From NCBI RefSeq assembly GCF_001787335.1, contig NZ_CP014674.1:1506501-1570500 (forward strand): a stretch of DNA of 64,000 nucleotides. Direction: 5' to 3'. Positions 48,188-58,884 of the stretch are shown here, piece after piece; within the stretch, counting starts at the first letter, position 1; each line of letters begins with the position of its first letter. The notes below the pieces were generated by a model. The model did no database searches. It had not been told where the DNA came from and worked only from the letters and a program-made list of their open reading frames with translations. Origin of the DNA: Kozakia baliensis. GTDB taxonomy: Bacteria > Pseudomonadota > Alphaproteobacteria > Acetobacterales > Acetobacteraceae. A program made the translations under genes and the position numbers.

Positions 48188-49738
48188 TCAGACCGGCAGA
48201 ACAGAGGGACGGGTGAGGGCATACCAACGCACCATCAACAGGCGCGAAAGCAGCAACGTCGTGAAAAGGGTGGTGACGATGCCGATCGTGATCGTCAACG
48301 CAAAGCCGCGCACCGGGCCAGTGCCGAAAACGAACAACATGACATGCGCCAGGAAAGCCGTAGCGTTACTATCCACGATCGTCGAAGTCGCCCGCTCGAA
48401 ACCGGCCTGCATCGCCGCCAAAGCCGTGCGGCCACGGCCCACTTCCTCACGAATACGCTCATTGATCAAAATATTGGCGTCCACTGCCATACCTAAGGTC
48501 AGCAGCATACCCGCCATACCAGGCAAGGTGAGCGTTGCCTGAAACAGCGACAAAATCGCCGTCATCAGCACCAAGTTGGCCAATAGCGCCACGTTCGCAT
48601 ACAGGCCGAACCGCCCATAAAACAGAACCATGAACAAGATCACCAGCACGAAGCCGACGCCAAGGCTGATCCCGCCGGCGCGAATCGAATCTGCCCCGAG
48701 CGACGGGCCGATGGAACGCTGCTCGATTACCGAAAGCGGAGCGGGCAGGGCGCCCGCACGTAGCATCAGTGCCAAATCGGTTGCGCTTTGCGCCGTGAAA
48801 TTACCTGTAATCTGGCCATTGCCACCTGTAATCGGCGTTTGAATAACCGGCGCTTCGATCACCTTATTATCCAGCACGATCGCGAACCGACGGCCCACAT
48901 TCGCGCGCGTCGTATCGGCGAAAGCGCGTGCACCCGAACGGTCGAATGTGAACGTCACCGCCCAGTTGCCGCTCTGCTGGTCGATCACGGCACCCGCATT
49001 GGTCAGATCGCCGCCATCCACTTCAACATGATCCGATACTGGCAAGGGTTGCCCCGTGCTGATGTCGGTCAGCATCGTCGCGCCAGGAGGGGCAGTGGTT
49101 CCACCCGCACTATTGGCCAGCAAACGGAAGGTCATCTTCGCCGTCGTTCCAAGCAGCGCCTTGATCCGCTGCGGATCGCTGATCCCGGGCAATTCCACGA
49201 CGATACGATCATCGCCTTCACGCGTAATTTCCGGATCGATCGCGCCCGTGCCGTCGATACGCCGACGCACGATTTCGATCGATTGAGAAATTGCTTCCCG
49301 CGCTCTTTGCGCGACAGCTTCGCGCCCCAGCGTCAGAACGATCCGTCCATCTTGGTTGGCAACGGAAAACTCATTGGAAACCGTTTGCGGTAAGGCGGCC
49401 ACCACTTTCATCGCAGCTTCGGCTTCTCCCGCATCGCGCGGCGCGAAGCTTAAAATCCGATGCGCAGCATCACGCTGAAAATCGCGATAGCCGAGTCCCT
49501 TATCCAGCAGCGCCTGCCGGGCTTCGTCTTCCAGAGTTTGAAGACGGTCGCCTGCCAAGCTCTGCTGATCGAGACGCATCAACAAATAGGAACCGCCTCG
49601 CAAATCCAATCCCAGGTGGATTTGTCGCCACGGCATATGAGGCGCGGGCGCGCGCATAAAGTTGGGAATGCAGAGCAAAAGCCCGAGCAGACAAATGCCC
49701 AGCACTCCCATCATCTTAAGCCGACTGTAGTACATCAT
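48188..49738 (-). CDS. secD: Protein translocase subunit SecD
   Basis: The 516-residue partner of SecF has HLGLDLRGGSYLLMRLDQQS at the N-terminus, the P1 head region with IVVELPGISDPQRIKALLGT, and the membrane domain GISLGVGFVLVILFMVLFYG, then LTLPGMAGMLLTLGMAVDAN with ILINERIREE. The MMYYSRLKMMG start at 49738 fits family length; the ATG one codon later is equally possible. It overlaps nothing upstream and is divergent from the Gfo/Idh gene. Confidence 0.93.
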   Translation of the reverse strand: MMYYSRLKMMGVLGICLLGLLLCIPNFMRAPAPHMPWRQIHLGLDLRGGSYLLMRLDQQSLAGDRLQTLEDEARQALLDKGLGYRDFQRDAAHRILSFAPRDAGEAEAAMKVVAALPQTVSNEFSVANQDGRIVLTLGREAVAQRAREAISQSIEIVRRRIDGTGAIDPEITREGDDRIVVELPGISDPQRIKALLGTTAKMTFRLLANSAGGTTAPPGATMLTDISTGQPLPVSDHVEVDGGDLTNAGAVIDQQSGNWAVTFTFDRSGARAFADTTRANVGRRFAIVLDNKVIEAPVIQTPITGGNGQITGNFTAQSATDLALMLRAGALPAPLSVIEQRSIGPSLGADSIRAGGISLGVGFVLVILFMVLFYGRFGLYANVALLANLVLMTAILSLFQATLTLPGMAGMLLTLGMAVDANILINERIREEVGRGRTALAAMQAGFERATSTIVDSNATAFLAHVMLFVFGTGPVRGFALTITIGIVTTLFTTLLLSRLLMVRWYALTRPSVLPV

Positions 49739-49870
49739 ATGGCGGCGCGGCGTCCTTCCCGAAGCGACCGAAAACGAAATCCTCGCATAGGCGAAGCAAT
49801 CAGGGCGGGAACATGCCGACACAGCGCGCTCGTTGCAACCATGCTCGATGCGCTGCTAGAGCGAAAAGCC

Positions 49871-50872
49871 ATGAAGAATGTCTTTCAGAACACGGTCGCA
49901 CGACGTTTACGCGTCGGTATCATCGGCGCAGGGCATTTTGGGCGCTTCCATGCCCTCAAAGCGCAAGCATGCCCGAGAGAAGAACTCGTCGCGCTTTACG
50001 ACCCAGATCCAGTCCGCGCCGCGACGGTTGCGAAAGAATGCGGATGCGCCACAGTTCCTTCTCTGAACGATCTTCTCGCCCAGGTCGAAGCCGTCATCAT
50101 CGCAGCTCCGGCCGAGCATCATTTCTCTCTTGCTTCGGTCTGCCTCCACGCCAAGCGTCATGTGCTCGTGGAAAAACCCATTGCCGCAACCCTTGAGGAA
50201 GCGCATGCGCTTGCCGAACTCGCAGCCGAAACCGGGTTAGTGCTGCAAGTCGGCCACCTTTTGCGCTACTCCGCCGAGCATCGCGCCATCGCGGAACGTA
50301 TCGGGCGACCTCTCTACATCGAAGCTACGCGCATCGCACCCTTCAAACCCCGTGGCACGGATGTCTCGGTTATCCTCGATCTCATGATCCACGATCTGGA
50401 TCTCGTTCTATCCCTCGTGAACAGTCCTATCGCGGATATGGATGCGCTCGGCGTTGCCGTTTCGAGCGAACATGAGGACATCGCCAACGCCCGTGTTCGC
50501 TTCGAGAACGGTTGCGTCGCGACCATCACAGCGAGCCGGATTTCCCTTAAAACAGAACGTCGTATGCGCGTTTTTTCAGAAGAAGGTTATCTTTCCGCCG
50601 ATTTCATGCAACGCGAGCTCACAATGATTGGCCGAGAGCGCGGATTACCCTTACCAGGAACAGGCGGCTTTCGACGTGAAGCGGTTCGGTGGCAGGACTC
50701 AGATAGCCTTGCCGCCGAACACGACGCTTTCGCTGCTTCCTGCCTCGATCAAGCGCCCGTTCTGGTAGATGCTCAAGCTGGCATCCGCGCTCTCGACGCC
50801 GCTCTACGTGTTAAAAACAGTATGGATTCAGCGCGTGCGAGAATGGAAATGTCAGGCCTTATAAAGGCCTGA
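49871..50872 (+). CDS. Gfo/Idh/MocA family oxidoreductase
   Basis: The 333-residue enzyme has a Rossmann domain (LRVGIIGAGHFGRFHALKAQ), the EKPIA motif (HVLVEKPIAATLEEAHALAE) and the C-terminal substrate domain (SVILDLMIHDLDLVLSLVNS with the HDxD pattern). It likely oxidises or reduces a sugar or inositol-like compound with NAD(P). The substrate cannot be told. A start at 49841 is an alternative. A perfect hairpin covers the stop codon. Confidence 0.85.
   Translation: MKNVFQNTVARRLRVGIIGAGHFGRFHALKAQACPREELVALYDPDPVRAATVAKECGCATVPSLNDLLAQVEAVIIAAPAEHHFSLASVCLHAKRHVLVEKPIAATLEEAHALAELAAETGLVLQVGHLLRYSAEHRAIAERIGRPLYIEATRIAPFKPRGTDVSVILDLMIHDLDLVLSLVNSPIADMDALGVAVSSEHEDIANARVRFENGCVATITASRISLKTERRMRVFSEEGYLSADFMQRELTMIGRERGLPLPGTGGFRREAVRWQDSDSLAAEHDAFAASCLDQAPVLVDAQAGIRALDAALRVKNSMDSARARMEMSGLIKA
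50852..50872. terminator. Perfect hairpin between convergent genes
   Basis: TCAGGCCTT-ATA-AAGGCCTGA is a perfect 9-bp stem with a 3-base loop at the end of the oxidoreductase gene, and its TGA stop is the last three bases. It sits between convergent genes and could act in both directions. No T-run follows. Confidence 0.5.
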
Positions 50873-50875
50873 TCT

Positions 50876-52684
<1,809 letters not shown>

Positions 52685-52726
52685 GCAACGCTATGTGTCG
52701 CACCGCTCGCCGCTCTGCAAGTCGGA

Positions 52727-53467
52727 TCAGAGCGCTTTCAAACCACCGGTCACTGCCTGATAGGTCGTAATCGCCAAAGTCATCGGTTCAAACGGCTTTG
52801 TGATCACGAAGGAAGGCTCTTCGGTTTCACCCGTTAGAAGCCGTTCAGGATAGGCCGTCACAAAGATTACTGGGGCTTGATGCCTCTTCATAATCCGACC
52901 GACTGCTTGCATCCCATCGCCGCCACCGCCGAGGTTGATGTCAGCCAAAATCAAGCCCGGTTTGGTTTCTTCCGCAAGCCGCACCGCATCCGCCTCGGTA
53001 TGCGCCACGCCAGCGATACGATGCCCGCATTGTTCCACCACGTCCTGAATATCCATCGCGATAATCGGCTCATCTTCGATGATCAGCACGCTGGTCTCAG
53101 CTACCAAACGAAGTCCTTCATTGGCGCGGCTTATCTCCGCCAACGCTGCGTTCTCGTCGATTTCCAAAATTTGAGCCGCCGTCGCGACAGATAATTCTTC
53201 CAGCGCCGTCAAGAGAAGCAACAAACGCTGATTGATCGTCAGTCCGGCATCCAATTCGCTTGCGGGATGTTCCTTGACGAAATTTTGCGCAATATGGCGA
53301 TATAAACTAAGCCGGGCAGGGAGAGTGTCCTCTTTGTGAGTCGCCAATTGCTTTAGGCTGTTCGCCACAAGCATATCGCCTTGAGCCTGCCCGCCGGCCA
53401 ATGCTCTCGCGAAGCGGCGCGCGAAAGGTAACGCTTGGATGAGTTCCTGGCGCCTTACATCGACCAT
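52727..53467 (-). CDS. phyR: General stress response regulator PhyR
   Basis: The 246-residue protein has an N-terminal EcfG sigma-like domain (about 1-120; LPFARRFARALAGGQAQGDM, LTALEELSVATAAQILEIDE). The C-terminal receiver domain (SVLIIEDEPIIAMDIQDVVE) has its phospho-Asp in GLILADINLGGGGDGMQ (near residue 177), and VIFVTAYPE and TKPF as the conserved Thr and Lys sites. Phosphorylated PhyR binds NepR and frees EcfG. A TATAAT on the minus strand (53517-53512) may be its -10 element. Confidence 0.93.
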   Translation of the reverse strand: MVDVRRQELIQALPFARRFARALAGGQAQGDMLVANSLKQLATHKEDTLPARLSLYRHIAQNFVKEHPASELDAGLTINQRLLLLLTALEELSVATAAQILEIDENAALAEISRANEGLRLVAETSVLIIEDEPIIAMDIQDVVEQCGHRIAGVAHTEADAVRLAEETKPGLILADINLGGGGDGMQAVGRIMKRHQAPVIFVTAYPERLLTGETEEPSFVITKPFEPMTLAITTYQAVTGGLKAL

Positions 53468-53639
53468 GAGATCAAAACTCCGTATTTTACCGGCATTCGG
53501 CGTCCTAAATATTATAATGCCACGCTTTAATCTATCCGCAAAGAGTCACATATGATGGTGGCATTAAAGGATATTCTTTCTGGTCATTTCATCTGACATT
53601 CAGTCGTCAAGCCATGAACCGTCCGCCTCAAAGCTGGTC

Positions 53640-54137
53640 GTGCGGAAAGGCATTGCCGGAATTCTGCCGGATTTGCGCGGATTTGCTCGGTTTCTAACGC
53701 GTGACGCGAGTTCGGCAGACGATCTGGTACAGGATACGATTGTCAAAGCACTCGCTGCTCAGGAGCAGTTTCAGCTTGGCACGAGCCTTAAGGCCTGGCT
53801 GTTCACCATCCAGCGCAATACTTTTTATGAACAACGTCGACGATTGCGGCGCGAAAAAGAAATTTTGGACGATATCGGGCAGGAGCCGGAGGTATCGGCC
53901 GATACGAGCGCAAACGATACCGTACGCGATCAAGTTCTCGATCTATCGGGGCTATTATGGCAACTGCCCGATATCTTTAGAGAAGCGCTTATTCTCGTAG
54001 GTGCCCAGGAACTCAGTTATGAAGAGGCCGCGCAAATTTGCGGCGTGGCCGTCGGCACGATGAAAGCGCGCGTTTCTCGTGCTCGTCTCCGACTGGCCGA
54101 ACTCGCCAATCCAGGCGCTGAAACCGTTACGGCTTAA
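53640..54137 (+). CDS. EcfG-like general stress sigma factor (first copy)
   Basis: The 165-residue ECF sigma factor has region 2 (LRGFARFLTRDASSADDLVQ, DTIVKALAAQEQFQLGTSLK, AWLFTIQRNTFYEQRRR) and region 4 (LPDIFREALILVGAQELSYE, EAAQICGVAVGTMKARVSRA). The wording is that of the EcfG group. A GTG start is used because no ATG lies in frame. It is divergent from phyR. A second EcfG-like gene follows 112 bases later. Confidence 0.88.
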   Translation: MRKGIAGILPDLRGFARFLTRDASSADDLVQDTIVKALAAQEQFQLGTSLKAWLFTIQRNTFYEQRRRLRREKEILDDIGQEPEVSADTSANDTVRDQVLDLSGLLWQLPDIFREALILVGAQELSYEEAAQICGVAVGTMKARVSRARLRLAELANPGAETVTA

Positions 54138-54249
54138 CGCCCTCGAAACTATTTTTGCAAAAATTCAAATTTTTTCGAAAGCGCGGCAACCTTTTTCGAA
54201 TGCCGTTCATTGATCGGATGATAACGCATTAAGCGAAAGGAATATTTCA

Positions 54250-54828
54250 ATGCCTAGCTTTCATGATCAGGTCATCACCATCCTGCCGAAACTGCGCGTA
54301 CAGGCCCTTTCGCTGACCCGGAACCGCGCTGCAGCCGAAGATCTCGTTCAAGATGCCGTCTGTAACGCTCTTGCCGCCCAGGATAGTTTCATTCCAGGCA
54401 CCAATTTCTCCGCATGGATGCATCGCATTCTTCGCAACCGCTTCATCTCGGACTTGCGTAAACGCCGCGATACAACGGATATCGACGATGTGCCGGCAGC
54501 CTGCTTTGCGAGCAACCCGACGCATGAAGATAATCTTGCGCTGAAAGACCTCTCTCTCGCTCTTTCGCGTCTTCCTGCGGATCAACGCGAAGCTTTGGTC
54601 ATGGTTGTTGTGCAAGGTATGAGCTACGAAGCATTGGCAGAAGCCACCGGTTGCGCGGTCGGCACGGCCAAGAGCCGCGTATTTCGCGCCCGTCGCCAGC
54701 TCGAAGCTTGGATGACCGGCGAACTGCCTGCCAACGATAAGCTGCGCATGAAGGTTACTGCCTTGCGCGCCGCTCTCGAAACGCGTCGTCGCGAAGGTCG
54801 CGATGGGTCCGATTTGCTCAATAGCTGA
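54250..54828 (+). CDS. ecfG: EcfG-like general stress sigma factor (second copy)
   Basis: The 192-residue sigma factor has region 2 (LRVQALSLTRNRAAAEDLVQ, DSFIPGTNFSAWMHRILRNR) and region 4 (LPADQREALVMVVVQGMSYE, ALAEATGCAVGTAKSRVFRA). The FxPGTNxxAWxxxILRNRFxS string is the hallmark of EcfG. An AAAGGAA site precedes the ATG. It ends with a tandem repeat and a strong terminator. Confidence 0.9.
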   Translation: MPSFHDQVITILPKLRVQALSLTRNRAAAEDLVQDAVCNALAAQDSFIPGTNFSAWMHRILRNRFISDLRKRRDTTDIDDVPAACFASNPTHEDNLALKDLSLALSRLPADQREALVMVVVQGMSYEALAEATGCAVGTAKSRVFRARRQLEAWMTGELPANDKLRMKVTALRAALETRRREGRDGSDLLNS

Positions 54829-54833
54829 TCCGG

Positions 54834-54883
54834 ATTTCCCGCATAGAATCATTTCGCTATTTCCCGCATAGAATCATTTCGCT
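54834..54883. repeat. Perfect tandem 25-bp duplication
   Basis: The 25-base unit that starts ATTTCCCGCATAGAATC occurs twice back to back (54834-54858 and 54859-54883) just after the second sigma gene, immediately before its terminator. The two copies are identical, so the duplication is recent or maintained. Confidence 0.9.
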
Positions 54884-54927
54884 TTGGGGATGTGTGCTGC
54901 ACAACACATCCCCAAAGCTATTTTTTT
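54882..54927 (+). terminator. Strong rho-independent terminator
   Basis: CTTTGGGGATGTGT (54882-54895) pairs perfectly with ACACATCCCCAAAG (54904-54917), a 14-bp stem with an 8-base loop, and is followed by a run of seven T residues (54921-54927). It separates the sigma genes from nepR. Confidence 0.92.
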
Positions 54928-55049
54928 GTTCTGCGGGCATATCGCCTTTCGTTGCTTGCGACGGCAATATTACTCAGATACTCGTGCAACCCCTCGTGGC
55001 AAACGTTGTTAAACCGTAGACGTTGTTTAGAAACATGTGAGGTGGATAT

Positions 55050-55229
55050 ATGAGCGGGGGAGAGAACGGCACGCCGCGGAAGCCCCGCCCAGGCAAAGAG
55101 CAGCAAGAGCCGGATACCGCTTTCGATCTTTGGCTCAAACGGGGTCTGCATCAGCTTTTCGACGATGTCGCCAATGAACCGATACCGGAAGAATTGCTGC
55201 GATTGATCGAAGAAGATCGCGATAAATAA
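55050..55229 (+). CDS. nepR: Anti-sigma factor NepR
   Basis: The 59-residue protein has the NepR core FDLWLKRGLHQLFDDVANEP followed by IPEELLRLIEEDRDK, with a charged N-terminal arm (GTPRKPRPGKEQQEPDT). AGGTGG precedes the ATG. NepR binds EcfG and keeps it inactive until phospho-PhyR displaces it. It lies between the sigma genes and the kinase gene, 21 bases ahead of the kinase. Confidence 0.9.
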   Translation: MSGGENGTPRKPRPGKEQQEPDTAFDLWLKRGLHQLFDDVANEPIPEELLRLIEEDRDK

Positions 55230-55250
55230 TTCATGATATAGGCGGGAGCG

Positions 55251-57125
55251 GTGGCGCGGTCGAAATCGACGTCAACCAAAATGAGTCCATTGCAACGATT
55301 TAGACGTTCTCTTCTCTCTCGCTCTCGTTGGACAGTCGGCTTGCTCGATACGGTTGGCTCGCGCGTTATGGCTCTCATCGTCAGCACGACTGTTCCACTT
55401 GCGACGATCGCAGGCGTTTTGGCATGGCATAGCTATCTATCGACCGCGGATAACAGTTCGGGCCGCACCGCCGCAGACGTAGCACGCGCACATTACGATA
55501 TTATCCGTGATGTCGATCGAACCAGAAGCGCCCTTGAAACACTCTCTGACATGGGCCTAAGCACAGGAAGCGCCGGGCACGTTTTCTCACTCGTTCAATC
55601 CGTTTCCCTCCGTCATTACTGTTTCCTTGCGCTGCTTGACGCGCATGGAGGAGTCATTGCGAGCCTACCTGGCGTCATCGATAACGGGGTGAGATGCCGT
55701 AATGACTATTTTACCCTCGATAATGTAAGCCATTGGGCCATCCAGCAATCTGCCGCCGAAGGCGCGCGCGCGGACGTCCTGCGTAACGTCAAGGAACCAT
55801 TGGTTCGCTTTGCGCTTCCCATTACGTACAACAACGCCAAGGATTTTCCGGAGGCTGGCTATCTAGTCGCGGTCAAGCCTTTAGCGCCTCAACGTGTTAC
55901 GACATCCGTGCAAGATGCACGGATTGTTGCGGGGGAGGAATCGAATTCGGAACTATGGTTGCAGACGGCCAATAGTCCGCCATCGCCCCTTCTGGTGGAG
56001 GCGCCTAACCCCCGCGCATGGCCTGAAAACGTTCTGAGAAGGCTGGCGCAAGATCGAACCCATGGTATCGACACCGATCATTTCAATGACGGCACGATCT
56101 ACTATGCCCTCTCACCAGGCTTCGATAATGTCCGGCTTCTAGCCCGATCGGAGCGTAGCGTTGCAGAAACACATGCACTTCATGTGTTTGTCGCTCGCGT
56201 GTTTCTGATTGCGCTGCTGCTGATTATCGAACTCCTTCTCGTAGCTGTAGCAGCACATTCCTACCTCGTCGAACCTTTGGAGAGATTGGCGCAAAGCGTG
56301 GCGGAATGGCGGCGGCACGGTAAGTTCGAACCCGATCTTCCCAGAGCGCTTCCACTTGAAATCCGTCATCTAGAACGCGCTTTCCGGCGCGCTACCACTC
56401 GCCTCGATCGTCATGAAGCACGCCTGAGACGCGCCGCCCGACAGCAGGAAGTGCTGATCAGGGAAATCCACCATCGCGTTAAAAACAATCTGCAAATTGT
56501 CGCTTCTCTGCTTAATTTGCAGGGAAACCGCATCAAGCTTCCGGAGGCGCGAGAAGAATTCAGGCTCGTCCGAGACCGCGTTCGTGCACTGGCTACACTC
56601 CATCGCCACATGTATCCCGAAGGCGGTGTAGCCGCGCTGGATATCCGTGCGTTTCTCGATGAACTCTGCAATCAGATTTTTTCCGCGAATGACGTTTCGA
56701 CCATAGGCCGCATTTCGCTTTCTCTAACAGCGGACCCTGTCACCATTTCGCCGGACCAAGCCGTTCCGATCTCCTTGATCGTCACGGAAATCGTCAGCAA
56801 CGCGCTCCGTTATGCTTTTCCAAACGGACGCACCGGTACAATTTCGGTCTCGCTCATAGCAAAGGAAGGGCGGTGCATTCTCACCGTCGCGGATGATGGG
56901 ATCGGAATGGACAGTCAGAAAGCCATTCCCACAAACAAACGGGAAGGAATCGGAATCCAACTGATCAGAGGTTTTGCAAGCCAACTCCGTGCAAAACTCG
57001 ATATCGACGGCAGTATGGGCACGAAATTCGTTTTCGTTTTCGAACCCGCCGCGCCTCGGCACCCTGCGGAAGGTGTTACGTCTTTAACCGGTATGACACC
57101 CGACGAACCGGAAACTAACGCCTAA
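55251..57125 (+). CDS. Membrane sensor histidine kinase, HisKA_2 type
   Basis: The 624-residue kinase has a TM1 near residues 38-60 (VMALIVSTTVPLATIAGVLA), an extracytoplasmic sensor of about 240 residues, and TM2 near 307-330 (FVARVFLIALLLIIELLLVA) with a HAMP-like linker. The HisKA_2 dimer domain EIHHRVKNNLQIVASLLNLQ has its phospho-His near residue 408, and the ATPase domain shows EIVSNALRYAFPNG and VADDGIGMD. It probably phosphorylates PhyR. A GTG start is used; an ATG at 55281 is the alternative. Confidence 0.88.
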   Translation: MARSKSTSTKMSPLQRFRRSLLSRSRWTVGLLDTVGSRVMALIVSTTVPLATIAGVLAWHSYLSTADNSSGRTAADVARAHYDIIRDVDRTRSALETLSDMGLSTGSAGHVFSLVQSVSLRHYCFLALLDAHGGVIASLPGVIDNGVRCRNDYFTLDNVSHWAIQQSAAEGARADVLRNVKEPLVRFALPITYNNAKDFPEAGYLVAVKPLAPQRVTTSVQDARIVAGEESNSELWLQTANSPPSPLLVEAPNPRAWPENVLRRLAQDRTHGIDTDHFNDGTIYYALSPGFDNVRLLARSERSVAETHALHVFVARVFLIALLLIIELLLVAVAAHSYLVEPLERLAQSVAEWRRHGKFEPDLPRALPLEIRHLERAFRRATTRLDRHEARLRRAARQQEVLIREIHHRVKNNLQIVASLLNLQGNRIKLPEAREEFRLVRDRVRALATLHRHMYPEGGVAALDIRAFLDELCNQIFSANDVSTIGRISLSLTADPVTISPDQAVPISLIVTEIVSNALRYAFPNGRTGTISVSLIAKEGRCILTVADDGIGMDSQKAIPTNKREGIGIQLIRGFASQLRAKLDIDGSMGTKFVFVFEPAAPRHPAEGVTSLTGMTPDEPETNA

Positions 57126-57189
57126 ATGTTGTGCAATGTAACGTAAAAACCCTACCGCAACGAAGGTCCTGCGCCTATATGGCGGCTTC

Positions 57190-58884
57190 ATGAGCGCTGT
57201 TGATAAGAAAATCGTGCGGGCGTGGGTCAAACGACAATCCGGCCCTGGAAAACGGGCCGCCAGGCCGAGTATCGCCTTAGGGTGCCTGAACGCCGTTATC
57301 GGTATCGGTCAGGCTTGGTGCGTCGCCCAGGCATTGAGCGATGCTCTAACACAGCAATATCAAGCTATTCCCGCCAATATTATCGGCTTTGGCGCTCTCG
57401 CCGTTCTCCGCGCGTTATGTCAGTTCAGCCAGGAAACGAGCGCGACCAAAGCTGGTATTGCCGCGCGTCGTAGATTGCGGCGCGAGGTGCTGGAATCCGT
57501 CGTTACGGAAGGCCCCGGCCTTCTCCGTCGTCATCATAGCGGCGAGCTTAGTGCTCTGATCGTCGATCGCATCGAAGCGTTGGATGGGTATTTCGCCCGT
57601 TGGATGCCTGCTTCTACGCTCTGGATCACAGCTCCCTTTATTATTTTTCTCGGCGTGCTTTGGATCAACCCTCGCGCCGCGCTCATTCTCGGTCTTTGCG
57701 GTTTGGCCGTTCCCATCGCACAGGCTGTTTTCGGCATCGGGGCCGCTCTGGCTTCACGCAATCAGTTCCTAGCGATGACACGCCTTCAAGCGCGCTTTCT
57801 GGATCGTATTCGTGGCATCGCCACCATCGTGCTGGCCGGTGCGGAGAAGCAGGAAGCCCGTTCTCTTGCTCTCGCTGCGGACGAACTACGCCAGCGTACG
57901 ATGAAGGTTCTGCGGGTCGCTTTTCTTTCTTCCGCCGCCATCGATATCGCGATGGTGATCGTTATTATCGGCCTTGTGCTAACCCAGGGGCATTTATTGC
58001 GTGAGCTTGCCATGGGCGGCGCTCATGCTCAGGCTGCGCCCGCGATTGCCCGTGCGCTTTTCGCGCTGCTGGTAGTGCCGGAGTTTTTCGCGCCGCTTCG
58101 TTCGCTCGCCTTGGCTTATCAAGATCGGGCGCATGCCGCCGGAGCTGCCGAAGCCATGCATGACCTCGTGCCGGCCACGCCCGCCGATGTGCCGACGACG
58201 AACGCAGCACACCAACCGATCACCTTGACAGCTCGAAACGTTTATTATCGCTGGAACGATGAACGACCTTTCGTTTTGCAGAATATCAATTTCTCTTTGA
58301 AACCAGGGGAAGTCCTGGTGCTTGAAGGTGCTTCCGGAGCTGGAAAGTCCACGCTTATCGAACTGCTGCTCGGGTTCATCCAGCCTACCGAAGGCAATAT
58401 CCTGTTCGATGGCATTGACATCTCAACGCTCAGCCCGCGCGCTGTGGCATCTCGTCTCGCCTGGATCGGGCAACGTCCCGTGCTGTTCGCTGGCACTCTA
58501 CGCGAGAATATCGCTTTTGCCCGTCCAGACGCCACCGAAAGCCAGATCAACGAAGCTATTCGCGCCGCTTCGGTCGATCGCTTCCTGGACGATCTGCCGG
58601 ATGGTTTGGAGACACGCATCGGGGAAGGCGGGTTCGGCCTTTCCGGCGGTCAGGCTCAGCGTATCGCGATCGCACGCGCTTACCTAAAAGACGCGCCTCT
58701 CTTGTTGCTCGATGAACCGACTGCCCATCTGGACCCGGAGACGGAGCAGGAAATTCTCGCCTCCCTGAGCGAACTGACACGCGGGCGCACGGTCGTCCTG
58801 TGTAGTCATTCTCAGGCTGTGCGTGACTTCGGCACGAAATATCTCATCCTCGATCGAGGCCGCATGCTGGAGGCCGCAGCATGA
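57190..58884 (+). CDS. cydD: CydD-type ABC exporter subunit
   Basis: The 564-residue half-transporter has six membrane spans (about residues 20-310) and an ABC domain (LEGASGAGKSTLIELLLGFI, LSGGQAQRIAIARAYL, LLLLDEPTAHLDPETE). With CydC it exports cysteine and glutathione to the periplasm, which is needed to assemble cytochrome bd. It overlaps cydC by 4 bases. No cydAB genes are within the window. Confidence 0.87.
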   Translation: MSAVDKKIVRAWVKRQSGPGKRAARPSIALGCLNAVIGIGQAWCVAQALSDALTQQYQAIPANIIGFGALAVLRALCQFSQETSATKAGIAARRRLRREVLESVVTEGPGLLRRHHSGELSALIVDRIEALDGYFARWMPASTLWITAPFIIFLGVLWINPRAALILGLCGLAVPIAQAVFGIGAALASRNQFLAMTRLQARFLDRIRGIATIVLAGAEKQEARSLALAADELRQRTMKVLRVAFLSSAAIDIAMVIVIIGLVLTQGHLLRELAMGGAHAQAAPAIARALFALLVVPEFFAPLRSLALAYQDRAHAAGAAEAMHDLVPATPADVPTTNAAHQPITLTARNVYYRWNDERPFVLQNINFSLKPGEVLVLEGASGAGKSTLIELLLGFIQPTEGNILFDGIDISTLSPRAVASRLAWIGQRPVLFAGTLRENIAFARPDATESQINEAIRAASVDRFLDDLPDGLETRIGEGGFGLSGGQAQRIAIARAYLKDAPLLLLDEPTAHLDPETEQEILASLSELTRGRTVVLCSHSQAVRDFGTKYLILDRGRMLEAAA

